Shown here in pieces: positions 45,538-53,098 of a DNA stretch of 64,000 nt. The stretch's first letter is position 1. The number at the start of each line of letters is the position of its first letter. The position numbers were made by a program, and so were the translations under genes. Origin of the DNA: Streptosporangium brasiliense (GTDB lineage Bacteria > Actinomycetota > Actinomycetes > Streptosporangiales > Streptosporangiaceae). The stretch is from NCBI RefSeq assembly GCF_030811595.1, contig NZ_JAUSRB010000004.1, positions 41,522 to 105,521 of the forward strand, written 5' to 3'. Below the pieces are notes generated by a model that did no database searches, was not told the origin of the DNA, and saw only the letters and a list, made by a program, of their open reading frames with translations.

Positions 45538-46557
45538 TCAGCGCAGCAGGTAGGGCATCAACGAGGCCGGGACGGTCAGATCAGTCAGGCGGATCAGCTC
45601 GGCGTCCGACAGGTCGCCCGGGTCCAGGCCTTCGGGGTCGTCGCAGTCGAGCAGGTTGCGGTAGTCGACGGAGGAGATCCCGATTCGGTGGCGCCAAGCG
45701 GCGGCGGCCTTGTCGCGGTACTGGCGGCCGGGGCCGTCGTTGTCCAGGAACAGCACCACGTGCTGGGTGCGCTCCAGCATCAGCTGCATCTGTGCGTCCG
45801 AGATCGACGCGCCGTAGCTGGCCACCACGTTCTCAATGCCGGCCGATGCCAACCGTACGGCGTCCAGGGGCGACTCCACCACGATGATGCGCGAGCACCC
45901 GTAGGTGATGGTGTGCAGGCCGAACAGGGTGTGTGACTTCTTCAGACCCTTAGGCCGGTTACGGAAGTAGCGGGCGTTCTTCTCCTGCCAGCCAAGCAGA
46001 ACGTCGTTTTCGTCGCGGACCGGGGTAATCCACAGCTCCTCGGTCGGCTCCCACAGCACGCCGTAGCTGGCGCACGCCTTGGCGGTCAGGTTGCGGTCGT
46101 CCAGGGCCTCGCGCGGCGGTGGGATGTACAGCGCCAGCGACGCCTCGTTGATCTGCTGGGTGGTGTCGATGGTCGCCGGCGTCTTCTTCGCCATGAGCCG
46201 CTCGACCTGGCGGATTGTGCCCCGGGCGCGGATCCAGGACACGGCCTCGGCTCTGTCGACCTTGAGCACGTAGGCCACCAGGTCACCGAAGGTGCCCTTG
46301 AATCCGCAGCTGAAGCAGGCGAACAGCCCTGATCCGATGTTCACCGAAAACGACGGGTGGCGGTCCTCGCGGCCGAGAAACTCCATGTGCGCCGGGCACC
46401 GGCACGTCGCCTCTCCCGAATCGTCCACGCGCAGCACGTCCAGGCCAAGCTCCTCCATACAGGCCACAGGGTCGCCGGGCACGACGTTCGTGACGTGGCC
46501 CCAGCCGGATCTGATCGCCGGCCCGGCTGGGCGGCGGCGCGGTCGCCTACCAGCCAT
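45538..46557 (-). CDS. dnaG: DnaG-type DNA primase (339 aa)
   Basis: N-terminal CHC2-like zinc domain with Cys52/Cys54, His57, Cys81 and Cys84 (CRCPAH...FACFSCG). TOPRIM domain IIVVESPLDAVRLA...VVASYGAS...VVLFLDNDGPGRQ with the acidic catalytic residues (Glu, then DND). Shorter than bacterial DnaG and without the helicase-binding C-terminus. Makes RNA primers; ATG 46557 overlaps the DnaB stop by 11 nt. Confidence 0.88.
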   Translation of the reverse strand: MAGRRPRRRPAGPAIRSGWGHVTNVVPGDPVACMEELGLDVLRVDDSGEATCRCPAHMEFLGREDRHPSFSVNIGSGLFACFSCGFKGTFGDLVAYVLKVDRAEAVSWIRARGTIRQVERLMAKKTPATIDTTQQINEASLALYIPPPREALDDRNLTAKACASYGVLWEPTEELWITPVRDENDVLLGWQEKNARYFRNRPKGLKKSHTLFGLHTITYGCSRIIVVESPLDAVRLASAGIENVVASYGASISDAQMQLMLERTQHVVLFLDNDGPGRQYRDKAAAAWRHRIGISSVDYRNLLDCDDPEGLDPGDLSDAELIRLTDLTVPASLMPYLLR

Positions 46558-47800
46558 CGCTGCCGCCCTCGTATCCGTCGCCGCCAAACGGGTTGTACTC
46601 CAGCTCCTCAAACTTCACCGGCTCCCACGTCCACGTGTAATAGGCCTCCATCGGGGAGGCGTTACGGCCGGCAAGGAGCTTCATCAAGGTGATGTTCGGG
46701 TCGTCGGTCTGCTGCACGCCGATGACCGCGTCCGAGTCCTGAACGAAGCTGGAGCTGTAGCCGATGGAGTAGGTCGTCAGCTTCTTGCCGTTCATCTTGC
46801 TTTCCAGGGCCTGGGTCGCGATGACGATGGGCTTTTCGAGCTGCTGGGCCAGGCGTTTCATGCCGCGGGTGATGTTGGTCAGCGCCTGCGATGATCCGCT
46901 GGGCTCTCCTTCCTCGTCCTGCATCATGTAGACGCCGTCCACGTAGACGATGTCCGGGTCCAATTTTTCGATCTTGGTTCGCAGGCCGGTCAGGGTGGTG
47001 ACCGAGCTCGTGTCCTGGGACATGTGGAAGCTCGGCAGGTTCTGACTTGCTCGGACGGAACGTTCCAACAGCTTCCACTCGGCCGGCTTGAGTGTGCCGT
47101 TGCGCAGCCGCTTGTGGGAGATGCCGGCGCGGATGGCGTCCAGGCGCTCCCACTGCTCACGGTTGCTCATCTCGAACCCGACGAACAAGGGCTCCTTGCC
47201 CGAGTCGTTGGCGGCCTTGGCCATCAGCAGCATGGACGTCGACTTGCCGGTTTTCGGCGGGCCGACGAACGTGATCAGCTGTCCCGGCTCGAACCCCTGT
47301 AGCGCAAGATCGATCGCCGGGAACCCGCTGGGGATGCCACGCAGCCGGCCGTCCAGTGCATCCAGCTCCCGGTAGTGGGTCAGGCGCTCGTCACCATTGG
47401 TCGACAGGTCGATGTCGTAGGCGGTCGGCGTGGTCCGGGCGATCTCGGCCAGCACGGCCGCCAGCCGGGCAGTGGTCGCCGCGGTGTCGCGCCGGATATG
47501 GGACTGGGCCGCATCCGTGATCGCGGCCTCCAGCATGACCAGCTGGCGGTGCTCGCGCATCTGGTCGACCAGGTACGGCAGCCCCTCGGGCGTCGCCAAA
47601 AGCTTGTAAGTCGGATAGTCCCGCTTGACCGCGGCGAGGGTGGGCACGTTGCCGTAGCGGCCCTTGTGGTCCACGATCATCGACCAGACCCTCGCCGAGG
47701 ACGGGTCGGCGAACCACCCGGGGGTGATCCCGGCTTCTGCGGCCGGCGCGAGGTCTGCTGACTCGATGACCTTGGAGATCAGCAGGCGCTCGGTGTCCAT
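46547..47800 (-). CDS. dnaB: DnaB-like replicative helicase (417 aa)
   Basis: N-terminal helical DnaB-N type domain, then RecA-type core with Walker A GPPKTGKST (180-188), MSNREQWERLDAI, and DIVYVDGVYMMQDE (Walker B). A later QQTDDPNITLMKLLAGRN segment corresponds to the C-terminal helicase motifs. Forms the hexameric helicase with the primase encoded downstream. ATG 47800 overlaps the upstream stop (TGATG). Confidence 0.9.
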   Translation of the reverse strand: MDTERLLISKVIESADLAPAAEAGITPGWFADPSSARVWSMIVDHKGRYGNVPTLAAVKRDYPTYKLLATPEGLPYLVDQMREHRQLVMLEAAITDAAQSHIRRDTAATTARLAAVLAEIARTTPTAYDIDLSTNGDERLTHYRELDALDGRLRGIPSGFPAIDLALQGFEPGQLITFVGPPKTGKSTSMLLMAKAANDSGKEPLFVGFEMSNREQWERLDAIRAGISHKRLRNGTLKPAEWKLLERSVRASQNLPSFHMSQDTSSVTTLTGLRTKIEKLDPDIVYVDGVYMMQDEEGEPSGSSQALTNITRGMKRLAQQLEKPIVIATQALESKMNGKKLTTYSIGYSSSFVQDSDAVIGVQQTDDPNITLMKLLAGRNASPMEAYYTWTWEPVKFEELEYNPFGGDGYEGGSDGW

Positions 47801-48243
47801 CAGTAGCGTCCTATCTGGGTGATCGTCTCGGGGGTGATCACGCGGCCCCTGCTGCCGTACATCAGCGCGTGCTTGGGGTCGGGGGTGTATACGGCCGTGA
47901 CGTACGGCATGGAGATCAGCCGGCGGGCCAGGTAGCGGGGGTCGTAGGTCCAGACCCGGCGCACGGGCACCTGTTCGTTGTCCAGCCGATCGCCGAGCGC
48001 GCGGGCGAACTCCCGCGGCCCGGTGGTGACCACGTCGATCTCCTGATGCAGCCGCCACGTCAAGTCGATGATCACCTTGATCACCAGGTCATCGAGGTCC
48101 CATAGGTCCGCAGCCTGTTCCCAACGGCGGAGCCTGCGGGCCACCAGATACATGCGCCGTGAGGTCAACTTGGCGCCCAACAGCCCCTCAAACTCGATCA
48201 GCAGGCGCGGGGAAACCTCGTTGGAGATGTCGCCGTTTTTCAT
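47800..48243 (-). CDS. Hypothetical protein (147 aa)
   Basis: Not recognised. ATG 48243 overlaps the HNH gene stop (ATGA). Mixed alpha/beta with repeated aromatic-Pro segments; no motif. Sandwiched between HNH endonucleases and DnaB, so it may be a replication accessory. Confidence 0.75.
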   Translation of the reverse strand: MKNGDISNEVSPRLLIEFEGLLGAKLTSRRMYLVARRLRRWEQAADLWDLDDLVIKVIIDLTWRLHQEIDVVTTGPREFARALGDRLDNEQVPVRRVWTYDPRYLARRLISMPYVTAVYTPDPKHALMYGSRGRVITPETITQIGRY

Positions 48244-48722
48244 CGGATCCACGTCCTGCCAAGCTTGATCTCGCCGATGGTCAGGCGGTGGACGCCGTAG
48301 CGCGCGGCCAGTGCGGTGTTGGTCTCCGAGCTGGCGCGGATGGCTTCGACCTCGGGCCAGCCGAGCTTGGCTCCGCCGCGGTTTTTCGCGAAGCGGCCTC
48401 GGGCGACGCACTCGCGGATGTTGTCGGACTGGGTGCCGATGCTCAGGTGCAGCGGGTTGACGCAGTTGCGGACGTCGCAGGCGTGGCGAACGACCAGCCC
48501 CGCGGGGATCGGGCCGTGGAAAGCCCGGTAACTCCAGCGGTGGGTAAGGTCGCGCTCGTGGTCCACCATCATCTGGCCGTAGCCGTTGCGGGTCATGCCG
48601 ACCTGGACCAGCCAGCAGCCACGGACGTGGTCGACGCGCATGTAGTCGAGCAGCTTGCGGCGGGCCTTGGCCAGCTTCCCGGTCTCCTCCACCAGCTCGG
48701 TGGCGACCATGGCGGCGGTCAC
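48240..48722 (-). CDS. HNH homing-type endonuclease 2 (160 aa)
   Basis: Central HNH_3-type domain: HRWSYRAFHGPIPAGLVVRHACDVRNCVNPLHL with the His/Cys/Asn metal-binding order, followed by SIGTQSDNIRECVARGR. C-terminal HTH-like repeat (EVEAIRASSETNTALAARYGV). Start GTG 48722 overlaps the upstream stop; ATG 48710 is an alternative. Paralog of the next gene upstream. Free-standing HNH nucleases are often selfish elements. Confidence 0.85.
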   Translation of the reverse strand: MTAAMVATELVEETGKLAKARRKLLDYMRVDHVRGCWLVQVGMTRNGYGQMMVDHERDLTHRWSYRAFHGPIPAGLVVRHACDVRNCVNPLHLSIGTQSDNIRECVARGRFAKNRGGAKLGWPEVEAIRASSETNTALAARYGVHRLTIGEIKLGRTWIR

Positions 48723-49186
48723 CGGGTCACCCACGACTTGAAGGAACGGACGTCGCGGATGGTGACGCGGTGCACGCCGTACTCCTCGGCCAGCGCGGTG
48801 TCAGTGTTCGTGCTGGCGCGGATCAGCGCGACGGACTCCCAGGTGAGCTTGGCCCGGGGCCGGTTGGTGCGGCGCCGGTCGAACGCTACGCGCGTGCGGG
48901 GCTCGGCCTTGCGGGCGTACAGGTGCTCCGGCGCCACGCAGTTGTCGGTTCGGCAGGTGCGGAAAACGCGGTGGCCGGCGGGGATCGGGCCGAAGTAGAT
49001 CCGGTAAGACCATCGGTGGGCCAGGTCGTAGTCGCGATTGACCATCAGCCGGCCGTAGGCGCGGCTGGCCCCGGTCGGCTTGACCAACCAGCAGCCGGTC
49101 GGGGTGCGCCTGTTGACCAGGTGCATTAGCCGGTTACGTGCCTTGCTGAGCAGGGGGTCGGTGGGGTCGAATTCGACGATGTCCAT
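48719..49186 (-). CDS. HNH homing-type endonuclease 1 (155 aa)
   Basis: Same architecture as its downstream neighbour: HRWSYRIYFGPIPAGHRVFRTCRTDNCVAPEHL and a C-terminal HTH-like segment (VALIRASTNTDTALAEEYGV), about half identical by eye. The tandem pair implies a duplication. ATG 49186. Confidence 0.85.
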   Translation of the reverse strand: MDIVEFDPTDPLLSKARNRLMHLVNRRTPTGCWLVKPTGASRAYGRLMVNRDYDLAHRWSYRIYFGPIPAGHRVFRTCRTDNCVAPEHLYARKAEPRTRVAFDRRRTNRPRAKLTWESVALIRASTNTDTALAEEYGVHRVTIRDVRSFKSWVTR

Positions 49187-49252
49187 CAGCAGAACTCCTT
49201 GGCGGGGGTGGTGAGGGGGTATGCGCGGGCGGTGACGGTGGTGTGGATGTGG

Positions 49253-49936
49253 TCAGCAGCCACGGCGCAGGTCCTTGCCGCCCAGGACGACCTCGTCAAA
49301 CGCCTCGGAGGCGAACGAGGCCATTGACGGGTTGTAGAGCTTGGACCACCGTTCGAGCGGTTCGTTGGACGTGACGACGTTCAGCAGGCCGTTGCGGAAG
49401 CGCTGGCGCAGAAGTCGGTCCACCTCGTCGACCGCCATGTTGGAGGCGGTTCTGTGCTCCTTGCCGACGTCGTCGAAGACGACCAGCGGGCTCTTGTAGA
49501 CCCGCTGCTTGAGCTCGTGGATCTTCCAGTAGCGCTCGACGGCTTCCGGCACTCCGCGGTCGGCCTGCGGCTTGATGGAGTGCTGCTCGGCCAACACCGC
49601 GATGTAGTCGGCCATGGCGACGAAGAAGATGGCCGGGTTGTGCTGAATGTGGATTTCACTGGCCGTGGCGCAGGCCAAGGTGGTCTTGCCGCCGCCCCAC
49701 GGGCCGATCAGGGCCAGTCCGCGGCCAATGAGGGGGCCGGCGGGCTCGTCCATGGGTTCGACCGCGAGGCGCTCGGGGACGGTGGCCACGAAGTTGACCG
49801 CGGCGGTGTAGGCCTTGGCCGCGAGGTCGTTGTAGGGCTGCCAGTCAGCCAGGCGCAGGTGGCGGTACTTCATCGGGATGCCGGCCACCGCCAGACGACG
49901 CCGGTAGAGCTCGGTGATGTACGGGGGGTGTGTCAC
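49253..49936 (-). CDS. DnaC-like helicase loader / AAA+ ATPase (227 aa)
   Basis: Walker A GPWGGGKT (78-85), Walker B SPLVVFDDVGKE, a sensor-1-like NVVTSNEPLE and conserved Arg residues (RLLRQRFRN) typical of DnaC/IstB-type loaders. Probably loads DnaB at the origin. GTG 49936 overlaps the initiator stop (GTGA), forming a lambda O-P-like pair. Confidence 0.85.
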   Translation of the reverse strand: MTHPPYITELYRRRLAVAGIPMKYRHLRLADWQPYNDLAAKAYTAAVNFVATVPERLAVEPMDEPAGPLIGRGLALIGPWGGGKTTLACATASEIHIQHNPAIFFVAMADYIAVLAEQHSIKPQADRGVPEAVERYWKIHELKQRVYKSPLVVFDDVGKEHRTASNMAVDEVDRLLRQRFRNGLLNVVTSNEPLERWSKLYNPSMASFASEAFDEVVLGGKDLRRGC

Positions 49937-51000
49937 TGGGAACTCCAGTCGTCCGGATTGAAGTCGTAAGTGCCGTCTGAGGCGCTGTGAGGCTCCTGGG
50001 AGGTCCAGGCGGCCGGATTGAAGGTTTCGGGCCGGCCCGCATCTACGGCAGCGGCTCCGGCTGCGTGGGCGGCCAGCAGAGCCCGCTTGGCGAGGAAGTC
50101 GACCCAAGGGATTGCCCGGGGGTTGCGGAAGCCGGCCACGGAGACGTAGGCGTCGACCATCCGGCGGATTTCGTCGGGGCTGATCCCTTGGTTCTTCCAC
50201 CGGTTGAGGGTGGCCGCGAGCTTGGTCCGGTTGGCCACGTCGGTGAACAGCAGGCGGCTAACGCCTCCCCCGCCGCTCTCGGCGCGGCCGAGGTCGACAA
50301 CGGCCTTGGCGAAGTACGTCGCCAGGCCCATACCGGTGTCGGGGCCAGGCTCACGGAGCTGGCGCGCAGGCTTGTCTCGGCGTGCGCCTTCGGGGAGCTC
50401 GTCGTCGGTGAAGAGGAACCGGGCAGGGTCGAGCTCGGCGTCGGCCGCGTCGGCCTTGCGTGCGGCTTCGGCCTTGGTCGTCTTCCCGTTCCGCCGAGCC
50501 GAAGGCGCGGCGCTATAGGAGTACGAAGTACTCCTATAGGTAGTTATCTTTCTATTGGGTCCAGATTCTGGACTAGTTCGGATTTCACCGGCCTCTGGAT
50601 CCGAACTCTGTGCAGCCTCCTCCCCAACAGGTCCAGATTCTGGACTAGTTGGGATTTCCCCGCCGCCGACGGGGGTCCGGTACTCCGGCGCCGGGCAATT
50701 CTCGTCCCAGAACTCCACCGGCGTGATCCGACGGACGACCGACATATAACCGTCGGCCGCGGCCGGCCACTCGGTCTGGGCCACTTCCTGAATGACTCCC
50801 CTGTCGGCCAGCTTGGCCAGGGCTCCGTAGACCGCGGACCGGGAGGCCCGAACCTGCTTGGCCAGGGCGTCCACGCCGAGCCAGGTCATCCGGTGGTCGT
50901 AGCCGGCGGAGTTGGCCAGCCGCAGCAGGACTAGCAGTTCAACGCCTTTGATTTCCCGCGGCGCTTTATGCCAGACCTCGGATTCGATTTCATTTGCCAA
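49933..51000 (-). CDS. Winged-helix replication initiator (355 aa)
   Basis: N-terminal winged HTH (about 20-80: VLLRLANSAG...MTWLGVDALAKQVRASRSAVYGALAKLADRGVI), a Ser/Pro/Glu linker with two copies of E-I-x-T-S-P-E-S-G-P, a Lys/Ala-rich segment and a C-terminal DnaD-like helical part (RWKNQGISPDEIRRMVDAYV). It ends with two FNPxxWxSQ copies. Order initiator-loader-DnaB resembles lambda O-P with added helicase. TTG 51000. Its middle contains DNA repeats that may be the origin. Confidence 0.7.
   Translation of the reverse strand: MANEIESEVWHKAPREIKGVELLVLLRLANSAGYDHRMTWLGVDALAKQVRASRSAVYGALAKLADRGVIQEVAQTEWPAAADGYMSVVRRITPVEFWDENCPAPEYRTPVGGGEIPTSPESGPVGEEAAQSSDPEAGEIRTSPESGPNRKITTYRSTSYSYSAAPSARRNGKTTKAEAARKADAADAELDPARFLFTDDELPEGARRDKPARQLREPGPDTGMGLATYFAKAVVDLGRAESGGGGVSRLLFTDVANRTKLAATLNRWKNQGISPDEIRRMVDAYVSVAGFRNPRAIPWVDFLAKRALLAAHAAGAAAVDAGRPETFNPAAWTSQEPHSASDGTYDFNPDDWSSQ
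50513..50539. repeat. Perfect palindrome, candidate origin element
   Basis: Arms CTATAGGAGTAC and complement around GAA (27 bp), inside the initiator gene, followed by an A+T-rich stretch (about 50541-50556). Confidence 0.85.
50558..50658. repeat. Direct repeats (iteron-like) in the initiator gene
   Basis: 29-bp unit beginning GGTCCAGATTCTGGACTAGT at 50558-50586 and again at 50630-50658, 28/29 identical and 72 bp apart, with an inverted partial copy between (about 50592-50608). Each unit contains the palindrome TCCAGATTCTGGA. Confidence 0.85.
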
Positions 51001-51143
51001 CTGCGGGTCCTTCTACTTGCTACGGAATTCGCGTTATTCAAGGGGTTCCGGTATGTTCTTCATCACCGGCGCTGCTACGGGCGCCGAACCCCTCGCGGTG
51101 GGTTTCCCGGTTCCCGCCCACTCGCGAGCGCGTGGTGGTGATG
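51001..51143 (-). promoter_or_regulatory. Leader and promoter region of the replication operon
   Basis: Contains nested repeats (GGGGTTCCGGT... with ACCGG and GAACCCC) upstream of TTG 51000 and SD AGAAGGA. No clear -35/-10 pair could be fixed. Confidence 0.4.
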
Positions 51144-51183
51144 AAAGGCCCTGGCCGTGCCCCTTCCCTCGGCCAGGGCCTTT
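51144..51183. terminator. Bidirectional terminator
   Basis: Perfect 14-bp arms AAAGGCCCTGGCCG / CGGCCAGGGCCTTT, flanked by A and T runs, ending the 352-aa gene transcript before the replication operon. Confidence 0.85.
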
Positions 51184-51188
51184 CTCTG

Positions 51189-52247
51189 TTACTCCATCTC
51201 GGCGAATTCCTTCTTGATCCGCTCGAATTCCGAACGCGGGATCGTGTCCTTCGCCTCGCCCTTGCGCGGACGGCCGCGGCCACTGATCAGGCGGATGGAC
51301 CCCTTGGCCTCGTCGATGTAGACATCGACCATGTCCGCGTCGATGTCGCGGGCCTTGCCGCGCCGCCTGGCCGCGGGAGCGGGCTCCTCCTGGGCGGGCT
51401 CAGGGTCGGGCGTCGGAGCCTCGCCCAGCGCGTTGACCAGCTTCTGCATGTGGTAGCGGACGGCCTTGGTGAGGGGCCTGTAGACAACGCCGGTCAGGTG
51501 GTTGGCGGCGTTGGCGCGGTCCTGGTAGGTGAGGAGCTCGAAGACGAACGCGAGCGTGACCTGAAGGTCGGGAATGTTCTGCTCGTCGTCGGCCGGCTGC
51601 GGGTCGACGTAGCCGGGCAGTTCGGCCTGAGCCTCGTCGCCGGCACCGAGCTCGATCTCCGGCTCGGTGAGCTCGATCTGCTCGGCGTCCTTCTTCTTCT
51701 TCTTCTTGGCCGGCGGCTCGTCCTCCTCCTCGTCGTCCTCCTCCTCGTCGTCGTCGTCGAAGCCGAGGTCGTCCAGGCCCATGGTGAGGTCCTTGGCCTT
51801 CACCCCAGCGGCGGCGGCCAGGTCCAGCAAACGCTGGGTGTGCTCGTCGGGGGCGTCGTCACTGTCGCCCCAGGCCAGCAGCAGGTACGCCTCGTGGCCG
51901 TCCGCGACGGCATCGGCCAGGATCTTGACCAGGTGCTCGGCAACGTCCTGGCCGTCCTCGCCGATCTCGTCGTCAGCGTCGGACAGGATCGGCTTTCCCT
52001 TGCGGCCGGGGTTGCCGCCGGTGACGGCGATGTAGCCCACGTCCTCGAACTCCTCCAGCCACTTGGCGGTCTCCAGGACGGCCGTGGTGGTCAGCGCGCG
52101 GTCGGCCGGGAGGTAGACGGCGAACTCGCGGGCCTCGTCGGTGTCGACCAGCAGGAAATCGGACAGGAGATCGTCGATGTGGCTGCCGGTAATGGGAGCA
52201 GCGCCGGCCACAGCCAGAATGACCATCGGTTCCTCATCAGATGCCAC
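51189..52247 (-). CDS. Hypothetical protein with acidic tract (352 aa)
   Basis: Function unknown. N-terminal about 130 residues look like an alpha/beta domain (VILAVAGAAP, DDLLSDFLLVDTDE, DVGYIAVTGG). A very acidic run follows (FDDDDEEEDDEEEDE), then KKKKKK, then a helical C-terminal region with a basic RRRGKARD and RGRPRKGE (AT-hook-like). The combination suggests a DNA- or chromatin-type protein. GTG 52247 with AAGGAC SD; the longer frame enters the promoter region. Confidence 0.7.
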   Translation of the reverse strand: MASDEEPMVILAVAGAAPITGSHIDDLLSDFLLVDTDEAREFAVYLPADRALTTTAVLETAKWLEEFEDVGYIAVTGGNPGRKGKPILSDADDEIGEDGQDVAEHLVKILADAVADGHEAYLLLAWGDSDDAPDEHTQRLLDLAAAAGVKAKDLTMGLDDLGFDDDDEEEDDEEEDEPPAKKKKKKDAEQIELTEPEIELGAGDEAQAELPGYVDPQPADDEQNIPDLQVTLAFVFELLTYQDRANAANHLTGVVYRPLTKAVRYHMQKLVNALGEAPTPDPEPAQEEPAPAARRRGKARDIDADMVDVYIDEAKGSIRLISGRGRPRKGEAKDTIPRSEFERIKKEFAEME

Positions 52248-52249
52248 GT

Positions 52250-52372
52250 AAAGGTCCTTTTCGCGGGGTCGTTTTCGGGGTGACCAAAGCATCCGATGCA
52301 TCCCAACTAGGGGCGCAACTCATATCCCAACTGCGAACGAGAAATAATCTGGGAAAATGTGAACTTGGGAGG
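52250..52372 (-). promoter_or_regulatory. Promoter region with paired AGTTGGGAT sites
   Basis: Two ATCCCAACT copies (52300-52308 and 52324-52332) on the plus strand, reading AGTTGGGAT toward the gene; a TTGCGC -35-like hexamer (minus strand, about 52317-52312) lies between them. Likely the regulated promoter of the 352-aa gene. Confidence 0.5.
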
Positions 52373-52675
52373 CTACGGGAGGTCGGGGATCCGCGACGGC
52401 TTGGCCGGTCGGGACGCGCGCAGACGCTCCAGCAGCGACGGCGAAGGCGCCGTCTGGATCCGCTCGGGGACAGCGAGCCGGGCGAACAGCAGCCGGACGG
52501 CCGCGACCACGGCCGCGGCGTTCAGCGCGAGCAGGGCGACCGGCGGGGCGAAGGTGAGCCCGTAGCAGACGGCGATGACGAGCAGCGGCTGGAGCGCAGC
52601 GACCACGGCCGTGACCGCGCGAATGGCTTCGTACACCATCCACGCGGCCACGCCGACCTGCAGAATCTGAATCAC
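52373..52675 (-). CDS. Small membrane protein (100 aa)
   Basis: Two hydrophobic segments (VGVAAWMVYEAIRAVTAVVAAL and LLVIAVCYGL...ALNAAAVVAAVRLLF) and a basic, polar C-terminus. Directly coupled to the holin-like gene upstream (GTGA overlap at 52675). It may be a second holin, antiholin or membrane-lysis accessory. Confidence 0.7.
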   Translation of the reverse strand: MIQILQVGVAAWMVYEAIRAVTAVVAALQPLLVIAVCYGLTFAPPVALLALNAAAVVAAVRLLFARLAVPERIQTAPSPSLLERLRASRPAKPSRIPDLP

Positions 52676-52998
52676 GCGGCCAGGTCCACGCGGTCCTTGA
52701 CCAGCGCGCCCTGAGCGGCGGCGGTCAGGCCCGAGGGCTTCCACACCCGGTCGTGGGCGGCCTGCGCGGCCAGGAAAGCACCCACGGCGACCAGGAGAGC
52801 GGTCCGCCAGTCGAAGCTCTGCCCGGCGCCGGCAGCCTGCTCCCAGGCGACCAGGAAGCCATCCAGGGCGGACAGGGCGGTCAGCAGCAGGCCCTTGGTG
52901 GTGCCGCTCCAGGACGCCTTGGTGACCAGGCCGACGACCAGGGAAAGGGCCGGGCCGACGACTAAGCCGAGAATGAGAACGAGATCAAAACCAGCCAC
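52672..52998 (-). CDS. Holin-like protein (108 aa)
   Basis: Three hydrophobic helices: DLVLILGLVVGPALSLVVGLV, a short middle segment and ALLVAVGAFLAAQAA, then a charged C-terminus. The order and length match actinophage holins. GTG 52998 with strong SD GAGGAG. It would release the endolysin made from 21-22 kb. Naming is by topology only. Confidence 0.6.
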   Translation of the reverse strand: MAGFDLVLILGLVVGPALSLVVGLVTKASWSGTTKGLLLTALSALDGFLVAWEQAAGAGQSFDWRTALLVAVGAFLAAQAAHDRVWKPSGLTAAAQGALVKDRVDLAA

Positions 52999-53098
52999 TG
53001 CAATAACTCCTCGCGAGAGAGTTGGTATTTCCCCCAGAGAATTCCGGGGGTACCAATAGACGCTAGGAGATAATGCGATCCGATTTGTAATTGAGCAT
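52999..53098 (-). promoter_or_regulatory. Leader with hairpin before the holin gene
   Basis: Minus strand TTGGTACCCCC pairs with GGGGG-AAA-TACCAA (between about 53020 and 53056). A GGGGGAAATACCAACT element is shared with the region near 41.83 kb. Upstream A+T-rich sequence may hold the promoter. Confidence 0.5.

Noticed and set aside
51680..51770. Acidic and lysine runs in the 352-aa protein as sequencing slippage
   Set aside because: The frame stays open and the codons vary (GAC/GAG, AAG), so this is a genuine charged tract and not an artefact.
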